Of a DNA stretch of 64,000 nucleotides, positions 1-8,889 are shown piece after piece; the stretch's first letter is position 1, and every line of letters starts with the position of its first letter. This stretch comes from Evansella halocellulosilytica (GTDB taxonomy: Bacteria > Bacillota > Bacilli > Bacillales > Salisediminibacteriaceae). The position numbers were made by a program, and so were the translations under genes. Below the pieces are notes generated by a model that was not told where the DNA came from, did not search any database, and saw only the letters and a list, made by a program, of their open reading frames with translations. The DNA lies in NCBI RefSeq assembly GCF_002335745.1, contig NZ_NIST01000001.1:1460039-1524038 (forward strand), given 5' to 3'.

Positions 1-354
1 TGGATGATAGAGTTATTTTTCAAGTGGATTAAACAGCACCTAAGATTAACCAAAATTTGGAGTACAAAACCGCAAGGTATTTGGAACCAAATGTTTCTCT
101 CTTTAATTGCATATGGATTATCTTTAATCGTCAAACTTCAAACAAACTCTAATAAGTCTGCTTGGGAATTCTTTAGACTCCTTCAAACTTATCTCTTTAA
201 AACCGTTGGCTCATTTAAAAGAGCTTTAAAACGGAAAAAGAAAAGAACATCTAAGGGGAGACAAAAAGTGCCCATACCAAAGCCAAAAGTGAAGCCAGAT
301 TTTGGGGATGTAGCTCTAGATAAAACAGAATTAAAGAAGAAAAAGCACAAGTAA
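1..354 (+). CDS. IS4-family transposase, C-terminal fragment (cut by window start)
   Basis: The reading frame is open from the first base of the window, so the gene starts outside it. The translated start (WMIELFFKWIKQ) and the following stretch ending in YGLSLIVK match the C-terminal part of IS4/IS231-type DDE transposases, where the E of ELFFKWIKQ is the third catalytic residue. The last 50 residues are very lysine rich. A hairpin terminator follows. Whether the element is complete cannot be judged from here. Confidence 0.8.
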   Translation, partial: WMIELFFKWIKQHLRLTKIWSTKPQGIWNQMFLSLIAYGLSLIVKLQTNSNKSAWEFFRLLQTYLFKTVGSFKRALKRKKKRTSKGRQKVPIPKPKVKPDFGDVALDKTELKKKKHK

Positions 355-375
355 CTTAATGATTTAGACAATTGT

Positions 376-422
376 AAAAAAAAGGGAACAAGGTCGAAAC
401 ACTACCTCGTTTCCCTTTTTTC
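376..422. terminator. bidirectional hairpin terminator
   Basis: An A-rich left arm reading AAAAAGGGAAC-AGGT pairs with ACCT-GTTTCCCTTTTT across a 9-base loop and is followed by T residues on both strands. It lies between the convergent transposase and ABC-F genes and can serve both. Confidence 0.75.
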
Positions 423-514
423 TTCATAAGGACAAAAGTTACTTGAAAAAATTTACATATATTGAATTTAAAAACAATTGTGCAACACCATTGGGCACCT
501 GGATATTTCTGGGT

Positions 515-2455
515 TTAGTTTGATGCTTCTTCTAGCTGCAGTTCTTCCCATTGTTCCATATAGGTTTCAATCTTTTGCTTCGCTTCTTCGATGTTTTCAT
601 TCAATTTCATTGATTTTTCATGATCTTGGTACACTTCTGGGTCACATAGCTCTTCTTCCCATTCGGCGATGTTCATTTCAGCCTGTTCAATCATTTTTTC
701 AAGTTCGTCAATTTTCCGCTGGCGTTGGCGAGCTTTTTTCTTTAGCTCTTTCTCACGTTCGTAATCTTGTTTCGACTGCTTTTCGTTCGCGTCGAACCCT
801 TCAACCGAAGCATCGACACGCTTTGAGGCTTCAAGCTCCTCCCATTCAGCTTGCTCAAGCTTTTTGGCAATATAGTAATCATAATCACCTAAATAGTTCG
901 TAATCTCTGTTGAGGAGAGCTCGACGACACGGGTTGCCATTCGGTTCACGAAATAGCGGTCATGAGAGACGAAGAGCAACGTACCTGGATAGTCAATTAA
1001 AGCATTTTCTAGCACCTCTTTACTATCAAGGTCAAGATGGTTGGTCGGCTCGTCCAAAATGAGCAAGTTTGCATTTTTCATCATCAATTTTGCAAGCGCA
1101 AGACGAGATTTTTCGCCTCCGCTTAAGTCTGAGACAATTTTGAGTACATCTTCACCGCTGAACAAAAAATTGCCGAGGACAGTACGAATATCTTTCTCGA
1201 TGGTTTGAGGATACTCATCCCAAAGCTCTTGGAGTACGGTTTTATTTGACGTAAGCTCTGTCTGTTCCTGATCGAAATAACCGATAGACACGTTGCTTCC
1301 GTACTGGATATGACCATCGAGCGGCTTTATTTTTTCAGATATCGCTTTAATGAGCGTTGATTTTCCGATCCCGTTCGGCCCGAGTAACGCAACACTTTCA
1401 CCACGTGTCAACTTCAAATCGAGGTTTTCGACTAAAGGCTTACTATCATAGCCGATGGCTAAATTTTGGATCGTTAACACGTCATTTCCGCTTTGACGAG
1501 TAATATCAAAACGAAATTTTGCCGATTTATCCTCATCTGTCGGCTTGGTCATCAAGTCCATTCGTTCAAGCTGTTTTCGCCGACTTTTTGCTCGATTGCT
1601 TGTTGATGCCCGGGCAATATTTCGTTGGACAAAATCTTCGAGATTTTTTACTTCTTCCTGCTGCTTTTCGTACATTTTCATTTCGAGCTCGAGCCGTTTT
1701 GCTTTTTCCTCTAAATAAGTGCTGTAATTTCCTGTATATTTCACCGTTTGATTAAAAGAAAGCTCGTACACATAATCGACAATCCGATCGAGGAAATAGC
1801 GGTCATGGGATACGACTAAGATCGCACCAGGATATCCAGCTAAATAATTTTCCAACCATGTTAATGTGTCAATATCAAGGTGGTTCGTTGGCTCATCCAA
1901 GATGAGAAGGTCAGGCTTTGTTAACAGCAGTTTACCTAATGATAACTGAGTTTTTTGCCCGCCGCTTAAGCTGGAAATCGGTGTATTATAATCAAAATCG
2001 GAAAAGTTTAAGCCAGACAAAATACTGCGAATGTCAGCTTCATATTGATAGCCGCCTTGATCTTTAAAATCTTGCTGTAGCTGATCGTACTCACTTAAAA
2101 TTTTTTCATAGTTAGGTGTGTTTGGATTACTCATCTTTTCTTCTAGCTGGCGCAAGTTTTTCTCCATATGTTTCAAATGAGAAAACACACTCAACATTTC
2201 ATCCCAAATCGATCTGTCCGAATGAAGACCGCTATGCTGAGCTAAATACCCGATTTCAACATTTTTCGGAATGATTAAATCGCCAGAATCGTGAGAAAGC
2301 TCGCCTGCGATAATTTTCAATAGAGTAGATTTACCGGCACCGTTACGGCCGACGAGCGCAATTCGTTCACGGCTTTTCACTTCTAATTTCACATTTGATA
2401 ATATCGTTTCAGCCCCGAAGGACTTCGTTATTTGCACACATTGTAGTAAAATCAT
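515..2455 (-). CDS. ydiF: ABC-F family ATPase, YdiF-like
   Basis: Soluble protein of 646 aa with two ABC cassettes in one chain and no membrane segment, as in ABC-F translation factors that act at the ribosomal E site. Cassette 1 has Walker A GRNGAGKST (residues 36-44), signature SGGQK and Walker B LLILDEPTNHLD. Cassette 2 has Walker A GPNGIGKST, signature LSGGEKSRLALA and the same Walker B. A charged linker joins them, and the C-terminal 100 residues form a predicted coiled coil. B. subtilis YdiF has nearly the same length and the same place, divergent from moaC-rex. The specific role (housekeeping ribosome rescue versus antibiotic protection) cannot be read from the sequence. The start ATG has an AGAGGATG ribosome site. 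Confidence 0.93.
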   Translation of the reverse strand: MILLQCVQITKSFGAETILSNVKLEVKSRERIALVGRNGAGKSTLLKIIAGELSHDSGDLIIPKNVEIGYLAQHSGLHSDRSIWDEMLSVFSHLKHMEKNLRQLEEKMSNPNTPNYEKILSEYDQLQQDFKDQGGYQYEADIRSILSGLNFSDFDYNTPISSLSGGQKTQLSLGKLLLTKPDLLILDEPTNHLDIDTLTWLENYLAGYPGAILVVSHDRYFLDRIVDYVYELSFNQTVKYTGNYSTYLEEKAKRLELEMKMYEKQQEEVKNLEDFVQRNIARASTSNRAKSRRKQLERMDLMTKPTDEDKSAKFRFDITRQSGNDVLTIQNLAIGYDSKPLVENLDLKLTRGESVALLGPNGIGKSTLIKAISEKIKPLDGHIQYGSNVSIGYFDQEQTELTSNKTVLQELWDEYPQTIEKDIRTVLGNFLFSGEDVLKIVSDLSGGEKSRLALAKLMMKNANLLILDEPTNHLDLDSKEVLENALIDYPGTLLFVSHDRYFVNRMATRVVELSSTEITNYLGDYDYYIAKKLEQAEWEELEASKRVDASVEGFDANEKQSKQDYEREKELKKKARQRQRKIDELEKMIEQAEMNIAEWEEELCDPEVYQDHEKSMKLNENIEEAKQKIETYMEQWEELQLEEASN

Positions 2456-2758
2456 CTTCGTTCATCCTCTTAGAATATTCCGTCATATCAATAATGTAAG
2501 TGTACATGACTCCTCGGTAAAGTAGCAACATTCTCACGCTACATACGTGCAAGTTTTTTATACTATAAAAATCTGATGAAAAATCGGATAACGCCAACTA
2601 AGGCTTGTACAAGAGGATAGGAGTTTCTAGGGAAGAATCCATTAGCATGCAGAGAAACTCTTTATCGATAAAGCCAAGTTTTTTTACGAAAAGTGTAGGG
2701 TTGTGCAGATTTTACAACAATGGTGTACAATAGAAGAAGACAATAAAGGGGGATCAAA
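2456..2758. promoter_or_regulatory. divergent intergenic region with a hairpin
   Basis: Non-coding region between divergent ydiF and moaC. An 8-base inverted repeat, GAGTTTCT (2621-2628) with AGAAACTC (2653-2660), could form a leader hairpin. A possible -10 (TACAAT, 2726-2731) precedes moaC. ABC-F genes often have leader attenuators, but no uORF was convincingly seen. Confidence 0.35.
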
Positions 2759-3238
2759 ATGGGTTCGTTCACACATTTTAATGACCAAGGCAGAGCGAAG
2801 ATGGTCGACATTTCTGAAAAACAAGAAACGGTCCGAACCGCTATTGCAAAAAGCAGTGTCCAAGTGTCAAAAGAGATTTATGAAGGAATTACGGGCGGAA
2901 CGATGAAGAAAGGCGATGTTCTATCCGTTGCACAAGTAGCAGGGATTATGGCTGCAAAAAACACATCACAGTTGATTCCGATGTGTCATCCTTTATCACT
3001 GTCAGGTGTGAATATTCATTTTGAATGGGAAGTAAGTGATGAGACATATGTTCTTCACATCGAGTCCAGCGTAAAAACGAAGGGTAGCACCGGTGTTGAG
3101 ATGGAAGCGCTAACATCTGCATCTGCTGCGGCATTGACCGTCTATGATATGTGTAAAGCATTAGATAAAGGAATGGTCATTGGTGAAACCTATCTGCTTG
3201 AAAAAACAGGTGGAAAAAACGGTGATTATAAAAGATAA
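2759..3238 (+). CDS. moaC: cyclic pyranopterin monophosphate synthase MoaC
   Basis: MoaC converts the MoaA product (3',8-cyclo-GTP) to cyclic pyranopterin monophosphate in molybdenum cofactor synthesis. The 159 aa length is typical. Family motifs are present: [11 protein letters not shown] (residues 71-81), TGVEMEALT (about 111-119), and the KALDKGM segment with the conserved catalytic Asp-Lys. ATG follows AAAGGGGGATCAAA with normal spacing. Only 34 bases separate it from rex, so the two are probably co-transcribed, as in B. subtilis. No other moa gene lies in the window. Confidence 0.96.
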   Translation: MGSFTHFNDQGRAKMVDISEKQETVRTAIAKSSVQVSKEIYEGITGGTMKKGDVLSVAQVAGIMAAKNTSQLIPMCHPLSLSGVNIHFEWEVSDETYVLHIESSVKTKGSTGVEMEALTSASAAALTVYDMCKALDKGMVIGETYLLEKTGGKNGDYKR

Positions 3239-3272
3239 ATAAAAAACTGCCAAAGGATGAGGAGGACAAAGA

Positions 3273-3908
3273 ATGGATATCGATCAAGCAAAAATACCTC
3301 AAGCAACGGCAAAGAGACTGCCATTATATTATCGATTTTTAGAGAGTTTGCAAGCATCAGGAAAGCATCGCGTTTCTTCAACAGAATTAAGCGAAGCAGT
3401 AAAAGTTGATTCAGCGACAATACGTAGAGACTTCTCCTATTTTGGAGCTTTAGGAAAAAAAGGTTACGGATATAATGTCAATTACTTACTAACCTTTTTT
3501 AGAAAGACGCTGGATCAAGATGAAGTAACGAAAGTAATTTTAGTTGGAGTTGGGAATCTCGGTACCGCATTATTGAATTATAACTTTACAAAAAGCAATA
3601 ACATGAGAATTGAAATGGCGTTTGATGTTGAAAAATCAAAGATCGGCCAAAATATTGGAAGCGTTCCCATTTATCACTTGGATGAATGTAAAGAGCGTAT
3701 TTCCGGTGTAGCGGAAGTAGCGATCTTAACTGTGCCTGCCCCGGCTGCGCAAGGGATTGCCGACGAGTTAGTCAAATCAGGTATCAAGGGGATTTTAAAT
3801 TTCACACCTGCGAGACTTTCTGTACCAGACAATGTCAGGGTGCATCATATCGATTTATCAGTTGAGCTTCAATCACTCATTTATTTTTTAAAGCACTACC
3901 CATTGTAA
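3273..3908 (+). CDS. rex: redox-sensing transcriptional repressor Rex
   Basis: Rex senses the NADH/NAD+ ratio and represses fermentation and respiration genes. Its 211 aa show an N-terminal winged helix (recognition part [11 protein letters not shown], residues 49-58), the Rossmann fold glycine motif GVGNLG (92-97) that binds NADH, and the C-terminal domain-swapped helix ending in [18 protein letters not shown] ribosome site precedes the ATG. In B. subtilis tatAy-tatCy follow; here an 11 kb stretch of unrelated genes intervenes before ydiK. A terminator follows directly. Confidence 0.97.
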   Translation: MDIDQAKIPQATAKRLPLYYRFLESLQASGKHRVSSTELSEAVKVDSATIRRDFSYFGALGKKGYGYNVNYLLTFFRKTLDQDEVTKVILVGVGNLGTALLNYNFTKSNNMRIEMAFDVEKSKIGQNIGSVPIYHLDECKERISGVAEVAILTVPAPAAQGIADELVKSGIKGILNFTPARLSVPDNVRVHHIDLSVELQSLIYFLKHYPL

Positions 3909-3915
3909 TAACAAT

Positions 3916-3965
3916 AAGCTGTTCCAAAAAGCGCAATATCTCGTGCTGATGGGACGGCTTTTTTA
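3916..3965 (+). terminator. rho-independent terminator of moaC-rex
   Basis: AAGCTGTTCC (3916-3925) pairs with GGGACGGCTT (3951-3960), allowing G-U pairs, and is followed by TTTTT. It starts 8 bases after the rex stop codon. Confidence 0.8.
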
Positions 3966-3980
3966 TAAGGTAAGAAAGTA

Positions 3981-4262
3981 TATAAAATTTCAATTTCTCG
4001 ATTATTGTCTAGACTAGCAGGCACGAGCGTTTCCTACACGAGCTTCCACACGGATGTGGTGGCTTCGGCGTTCCCGCAGGACGCGGGGGTTTTAGCCGAA
4101 GATCTTATCTTACGAGTTGTCTCGACGGACAGGACGTCCTAATGCCGGGCATGCCACAGGACGTGGCGTATTGCCCGGTTGACGGATATAGCTTCAAAGT
4201 GATACTAGAAGTGGAAGAGACAGCGCTTTTCGCCGATAGGCGGGCGCCTTTCGCTTTTCTTG
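3981..4262 (+). repeat. 280-base dispersed structured repeat, copy A
   Basis: Nearly the same sequence occurs at 63128-63408, with long identical blocks (for example around 4122-4188). It contains four consecutive small hairpins: CCACA-CGGA-TGTGG (4046-4059), CCCGC-AGGAC-GCGGG (4073-4087), GGAC-AGGAC-GTCC (4127-4139) and GCCAC-AGGAC-GTGGC (4153-4167). The second is enclosed by CTTCGGC/GCCGAAG and the fourth by CCGGGCA/TTGCCCGG. Every loop shows GGA. No credible protein is encoded. The orientation is assigned from the GGA strand. See the finding on GGA-loop hairpins. Confidence 0.85.
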
Positions 4263-4509
4263 TAAGTTAAAGATTGATAAAACCGATGGGCGAGCGTATT
4301 AAAACGACTAAGCTTTGCACGAAAATATAAACGTTTCTAGAAAGTACAATTCGTTTGCCAAGAAACGCTTTAACGACAAGCCTAGTTTTGTTTATGGAAA
4401 AAATCGTTCCGAATATCAAAGCGAAATTCTCGTCGCACCGAGCCTGAGAATTTGGTATAGTAGAAGTAGATATTTCGAGTATCGAACTTTAGAGAAATCA
4501 GGTGAGAGA

Positions 4510-5955
4510 ATGAGTAAAGTTCCACATAAATGGATCGTATTATTTTCCGTACTATTTGGGACGTTTACGGTCATATTAAATAACAGTATGTTAAACCCAG
4601 CAGTTCCGCATATTATGGAAGTTTTTGATGCGGATGCAGTCGCAGCAGGCTGGGTCATCACGATATTTATGGTAACAATGGGTATGACGATGCCATTAAC
4701 TGGCTTTTTAAGTGATAAATTTGGCAAAAAAGAAGTTTATTTATTCGGTATCGCTCTGTTTATATTAGGGTCAATTCTTGGTTCATTATCTTGGAATCTA
4801 TCATCTCTTATTTTTTTCCGTGGTCTTCAAGGAATAGGTGGCGGCTTCATTATGCCGCTTTCGATGGTGTTTATTTTTGAAGTATTTCCGAAAAAAGAGC
4901 GTGGAATGGCAACAGGAGTATGGGGAATCGCAGCGATGATGGCTCCAACCATTGGACCGACACTAGGTGGGACAATTATTGAGCTCGGTACATGGCAATG
5001 GCTGTTCTTATGTAATATACCAACAGGCTTACTCGGATTGACGTTATCAATCATTTATTTAAAACGGACGAAGAAAGCAGAGAACTTAATTTTTGACCGA
5101 GGTGGATTTGTGACCGTTACACTCGGTGTTGGTGCGATTTTACTTGGATTGGGCAGAATCAGTGAGCTTGCACATTTATATGACCCTATCAATCTGGCAT
5201 TGTTAATTGTTGGTGTGGTCGCTCTCTTTGCTTTTGTTAAAATCGAAAACGGGAAACAACAGCCATTACTTGATTTGTCAATCTTTAAAATAAAAGCCTA
5301 TACTTACAGCGTCTGGGTTGCAATTATTAGTTCGATCAGTTTATTTGGCGGTATTTTCTTAATTCCATTACTTGTTCAAAATGTTTACGGATATGGAGCG
5401 ATTATGACGGGGCTCGTGTTTTTACCATCAGCTCTCTTATCAGGTATTTTTATGACGATTGGTGGACGAATTTTAGATAAGAAAGGTCCTTCAGTCGTTG
5501 TAACACTTGGACTTATTTTTACAACCGTCGGAACTGTATGGTTCGGATTTATTGATATGCAAACTGGACTTTGGATGCTCTTTTTCCTCAATGCTTTACG
5601 TGGAATCGGTATGGGCTTTAGTACGATGCCTGCCACGACGACAGGGATGAACTCTATACCTGAAAAATTCATTTCGCGTGGATCAGCGATGAATAATGTG
5701 TTAAGGCAAATGAGTTCGGCGCTAGGGATCGTATTTATGTCCGTTTATTTCGAAGTGCGGCGTGCACAAGTCATCGCATCCAACGGAATGACTATGGAGG
5801 AAGCGAGTCTTCAAGCAATAACGGAAGGGTTTCTCTTGATTGGGGTATTAACGCTCATATCGATTCCTGCAGGTCTCCTGTTAGGGAAAGAATATAAAAA
5901 GCAGCAAGAACAAGAAAAGCAAGAAGAAATGAAAGCTGAAGCTGCAAATGGATAA
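4510..5955 (+). CDS. DHA2-family MFS drug:proton antiporter
   Basis: Membrane protein of 481 aa, the size of 14-helix DHA2 (EmrB/QacA-type) exporters, which expel toxic cations, dyes or drugs by proton antiport. The first helix holds LFGTFTVILNNSMLNPAVPHI, then the motif A loop GFLSDKFGKKEVY and the motif C-type helix GIAAMMAPTIGPTLGG. The ATG at 4510 is chosen because AGGTGAGAG precedes it; the open frame extends 65 codons further upstream into repeat-adjacent DNA with no homology. The tail is charged (KKQQEQEKQEE). A possible -10 (TATAGT, about 4453) lies upstream. The substrate is unknown. Confidence 0.9.
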   Translation: MSKVPHKWIVLFSVLFGTFTVILNNSMLNPAVPHIMEVFDADAVAAGWVITIFMVTMGMTMPLTGFLSDKFGKKEVYLFGIALFILGSILGSLSWNLSSLIFFRGLQGIGGGFIMPLSMVFIFEVFPKKERGMATGVWGIAAMMAPTIGPTLGGTIIELGTWQWLFLCNIPTGLLGLTLSIIYLKRTKKAENLIFDRGGFVTVTLGVGAILLGLGRISELAHLYDPINLALLIVGVVALFAFVKIENGKQQPLLDLSIFKIKAYTYSVWVAIISSISLFGGIFLIPLLVQNVYGYGAIMTGLVFLPSALLSGIFMTIGGRILDKKGPSVVVTLGLIFTTVGTVWFGFIDMQTGLWMLFFLNALRGIGMGFSTMPATTTGMNSIPEKFISRGSAMNNVLRQMSSALGIVFMSVYFEVRRAQVIASNGMTMEEASLQAITEGFLLIGVLTLISIPAGLLLGKEYKKQQEQEKQEEMKAEAANG

Positions 5956-6063
5956 AACGGCCGCCTTTATTGGGGGCTTTTGAAATAATTTTTTCTGAAT
6001 TAAGTAGGTTAAAGGATAGATAGATGAACGAATGTGAAGTTCGAAAGTGAAGGAGGGGAAAAT

Positions 6064-6390
6064 ATGAGTGACAATGGAAAAACTGATCATTTGCCATATT
6101 ATGCAGTGATCTTTACATCACAACGTACAGAAGATGTTACAGGGTATGGGGAAATGGCAGATCGAATGGTAGAATTAGCTTCTCAGCAAGAAGGATTTTT
6201 AGGAGTAGAAAGCTCCCGAGATAACGAGCTTGGTATAACGGTTTCTTACTGGGAATCGTTAGAAGCTATTAAAAAGTGGAAAGATCATTCAACTCATCAA
6301 ATTGCCCAAGAAAAAGGTAAAGAGCAATGGTATAAGCACTACAAGGTTCGAGTATGTAAAGTAGAGAGAGAATATTCTTTTACGATGTAA
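6064..6390 (+). CDS. antibiotic biosynthesis monooxygenase (ABM) domain protein
   Basis: Small soluble protein of 108 aa with the ABM/dimeric alpha-beta barrel pattern: PYYAVIFTSQR strand, a helix with MVELASQQEGFLGVES, then GITVSYWESLEAIKKWKDH. The YW-S-EAI-WK signature is typical of the YqjZ/heme-monooxygenase-like branch. ATG 6064 has a strong AGGAGGGG site. It follows the efflux gene by about 110 bases and may share its transcript. The substrate cannot be inferred. Confidence 0.85.
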   Translation: MSDNGKTDHLPYYAVIFTSQRTEDVTGYGEMADRMVELASQQEGFLGVESSRDNELGITVSYWESLEAIKKWKDHSTHQIAQEKGKEQWYKHYKVRVCKVEREYSFTM

Positions 6391-6480
6391 ATTCATGTTT
6401 TACTTCAAAGAGGAAGTGAGGCTTTTTATGGAAGTAAACATAAATCCTTATTTAGGTCTGAAAAGAAAGAGGTTATATGA

Positions 6481-6999
6481 ATGAATGCATCATTTCTCAT
6501 CCGATTCAAAGCTTTTATGATCGATTACATTGTTATTCTCGTTTACTTACTCGTTATTGCGAACATCAATATCTTCCTGTTTCCATCGCTTCAACAATTC
6601 TTCCAAGGTTCATTAGTAACCGCTCAATTTACAGGTTTTTTAATGGTGACACTTCCTGTCTCCCTCTACTTTATTGTGTGCGATTCAAACATTGTCGGAC
6701 AGTCTTTCGGAAAAAAGAAAGCAGGTATACGAGTTGTTCGACAAAACGGTGAAGCTATATCAGTGCTGCATAATACATTTCGGACAATCCTTAAGTTTTT
6801 ACCGTGGGAGCTGTCACATTACTTTGTGTATCGTCTCGTTTATCTAGGTGATGGTGAGATGCCGTTTGCATATTATTTTATCGGTGGACTTATTTATGCA
6901 CTCATCTTTGCTTATATATTGACTGCGATATTTACGAAAAAGAAACAATCACTCTACGATATCGTTGCGAAAACATCAGTAGTAAAAGTTTCTTCTTAG
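6481..6999 (+). CDS. RDD family membrane protein
   Basis: 172 aa with four hydrophobic segments. The N-terminus (IRFKAFMIDYIVI) and the loop SFGKKKAGIRVV fit the RDD family, named for conserved Arg and Asp residues in the first helices. The C-terminus has a helix followed by KKKQSLYDIVAKTSVV, the usual family end. Some members are Na+(Li+,K+)/H+ antiporters; whether this one transports ions is not known. The start overlaps a plausible GAAAGAGG site. Confidence 0.85.
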   Translation: MNASFLIRFKAFMIDYIVILVYLLVIANINIFLFPSLQQFFQGSLVTAQFTGFLMVTLPVSLYFIVCDSNIVGQSFGKKKAGIRVVRQNGEAISVLHNTFRTILKFLPWELSHYFVYRLVYLGDGEMPFAYYFIGGLIYALIFAYILTAIFTKKKQSLYDIVAKTSVVKVSS

Positions 7000-7253
7000 T
7001 AGTTGACGAAAGAAACCTTTACCTGAGTCCCTAAACAGTAGGCGGTTGAGTCAAATGAGGCAGTAGATAATATAGTTTTGAAGCAAAATAAATTCATGAT
7101 AAAAACCTCTATTTAATTAATGGTTTCCGGAATGAAACGTGGGAAATGAAAAAATGATAGAATTGAATTGAACAAAAGTTAGCGTCGCATTTCCCTTCTA
7201 GGTGGAGGGGTTACTAACGATTTACTGAAAGTTGCAGAAAGGAACGTAAGCTG

Positions 7254-7559
7254 ATGACACCTTTTACAGAAAAAGTGATTGATATTATTCGTCATATTCC
7301 TGAAGGCAGCGTAATGACATATGGGCAAATTGCCGGACTTGCAGGTAACCGCAGAGCTGCCAGGCAAGTCGTCCGAGTTCTTCATTCGATGAGCAGGAAG
7401 CATCGTCTCCCATGGCATCGGGTCATTAATGCGAAAGGACAAATTGCTATTCAACACGATGAAGCTTTTAATGAGCAAATGCTCCGCTTAAAAAACGAAG
7501 GTGTTGAAGTAGACGAAAATGGGAAAATTGATTTGACGGTTTATCAATGGCATTCTTAA
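7254..7559 (+). CDS. alkyltransferase-like (ATL) DNA-binding protein
   Basis: 101 aa, only the C-terminal DNA-binding domain of the MGMT/Ogt family. Motifs: IPEGSVMTYGQIA, the helix-turn-helix GNRRAARQVVRVLH, and PWHRV where the active enzyme has PCHRV. With Trp in place of the alkyl-acceptor Cys it cannot repair O6-alkylguanine. Known ATL proteins bind such lesions and hand them to nucleotide excision repair. AAAGGAACG precedes the ATG. The family assignment is firm; the in vivo role is inferred. Confidence 0.92.
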   Translation: MTPFTEKVIDIIRHIPEGSVMTYGQIAGLAGNRRAARQVVRVLHSMSRKHRLPWHRVINAKGQIAIQHDEAFNEQMLRLKNEGVEVDENGKIDLTVYQWHS

Positions 7560-7600
7560 AGCAGTATTATGCTTGTCGATAGTCATACACTTGATTTCAC

Positions 7601-7937
7601 CGTAGTAACTTTGGGTTTGGTCATAGTAAAAAGTGTTTTAGTCATAGCAACTCCCCCTTTTGGGGCAACATCCCTGCTTTTCTACGCAACTTCTCTACTT
7701 TTTGGCGCAACATCCCTGCTTTTCTACGCAACTTCTCTATTTTTTGGCGCAACATCCCTGCCTTTCTACGCAACTTCTCTATTTTTTGGCGCAACATCTC
7801 TGCCTTTCTACGCAACTTCTCTATTTTTTGGCGCAACATCTCTGCCTTTTGACGCAAACTTCCCCATGCTTCCGCGCAACTTCTTCTCGTTTAGCCGCAA
7901 CTTCACCTTTGTTCACCGCAACGACTATTTTGTCGTA
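7601..7937. repeat. array of about sixteen 21-base units (42-base higher-order period)
   Basis: Units begin CGCAACWTCTCT or a degenerate form of it and repeat every 21 bases. In the centre, alternate units are nearly identical, so CAACAT recurs at 7666, 7708, 7750, 7792 and 7834, exactly 42 apart. Units decay towards both edges. Because 21 is a multiple of 3, all frames stay open. On the minus strand a central 71-codon frame gives a 14-residue repeat like MLRQKIEKLRRKAE, an ideal two-heptad coiled coil. No ribosome site supports translation. Confidence 0.9.
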
Positions 7938-8449
7938 AACATAACCTGCAGGTGAGGAGGTGGATCGGGCTCATAATCTGAAATATTGACCTCCATTACT
8001 GCTGGACAAGCTTCAATATAAAAATATTCTTCCTCGCATTGTACGACAATCGCTACTAAATACTTCTTTTCTCCATCTATGAAGCCATAACCAGTAACAT
8101 GCTTGATCAATTTACGAGAAGGGAAATAACTGTTTTCCATTACGCTGATTCCATTATCGAGAGTAACGGAATCTATTTCATAAAAGGTATAGTTTAGAGG
8201 CTCTGGTGTTGCTCGATCGTGAAGTAAAAGAATATTATCGCCCATTTTAGTCTCTTTCCACTCTAAATACCAAAAACCTTCTTCTTTTAATGCTTGTGTA
8301 TTTTCGTCATAAACAGCCCAATGTAAAAATGGCATTGAACAGAGGATTTGCAAAGTTTGTTCACCTTTCAAAATGCTAAATCGTTTACCTACAAGTTCAA
8401 CTAGCATTTTTCCTTTCAAGCTCATCAGCTTTTCCCATTCTTTTTTCAT
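7925..8449 (-). CDS. hypothetical protein
   Basis: 174 aa, soluble, not recognised. The N-terminus is basic (MKKEWEKLMSLKGKM); the middle has alternating strands (GFWYLEWKETKMGDNILLLHD, NYTFYEIDSVTL) and a PPP stretch lies near the end. There is no signal peptide or membrane segment. The start is supported by AAAGGAGCGGAG upstream. The 3' end touches the 21-base repeat array, which reads as coiled-coil codons on this strand, but a stop codon separates the two. Confidence 0.6.
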   Translation of the reverse strand: MKKEWEKLMSLKGKMLVELVGKRFSILKGEQTLQILCSMPFLHWAVYDENTQALKEEGFWYLEWKETKMGDNILLLHDRATPEPLNYTFYEIDSVTLDNGISVMENSYFPSRKLIKHVTGYGFIDGEKKYLVAIVVQCEEEYFYIEACPAVMEVNISDYEPDPPPHLQVMFTTK

Positions 8450-8502
8450 CTTTATCTCCGCTCCTTTCAGCCACTAGCATTATCTATTCCTACATATCTT
8501 CA

Positions 8503-8823
8503 TTAGTTTAATAAAGGGATTGCGTTAATGATCGGTTCCTCATAAGGATGAATCCTCTTAATGATCGTTTTTACTTCTTCTAGATCCTCATATAAACATC
8601 TAAATTCCATTTTACATTCAGTGCCATGAGAAACCTCACCGCTAATCCCGTTAAATGGGGAAGAGTTCGACAATGGTCTCCAATATCCTTTCACTCTAGA
8701 GTAAGAGATGACATGATCATAGTTTCCTACAGTTAAAAAGCCTGACTCGTTTAACTGATCTCTTAGCCTTACGACATATTCTTCTGGCAAAAGAACTTCT
8801 ATTTTGACGAACGTAATTTCCAT
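8503..8823 (-). CDS. NIF3/CutA-like small protein (YqfO insert-type domain)
   Basis: 106 aa with the pattern of the stand-alone version of the PII/CutA-like domain found inside YqfO/NIF3 proteins: VKIEVLLPEEYVVRLRDQLNESGF at the start, FRCLYEDLEEVKTIIKRIHPYEEPIINAIPL at the end. The HPYEEP motif is diagnostic. It is probably a trimeric metal- or ligand-binding protein; the partner is unknown. A GAGGGGAAAAC site precedes the ATG. Confidence 0.8.
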   Translation of the reverse strand: MEITFVKIEVLLPEEYVVRLRDQLNESGFLTVGNYDHVISYSRVKGYWRPLSNSSPFNGISGEVSHGTECKMEFRCLYEDLEEVKTIIKRIHPYEEPIINAIPLLN

Positions 8824-8889
8824 GTTTTCCCCTCCACTTTCTTAGTGTATCATGTTTCCATTAAATGGGTAATGCGTTTAACGTGTTTA

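Noticed and set aside
478-903. Plus-strand 141-residue ORF
   Set aside because: Antisense shadow of the C-terminal coiled coil of the ABC-F gene.
2621-2660. Riboswitch or T-box in the ydiF-moaC region
   Set aside because: Only one simple hairpin; none of the conserved core sequences of known classes could be found.
7642-7857. Minus-strand 71-residue coiled-coil ORF as a gene
   Set aside because: It lies wholly in the tandem array, where the 21-base period keeps all frames open, and it has no ribosome site.
7601-7937. CRISPR-like regular repeats
   Set aside because: The 21-base units are contiguous without unique spacers, diverge gradually to the edges, and no cas gene is present.
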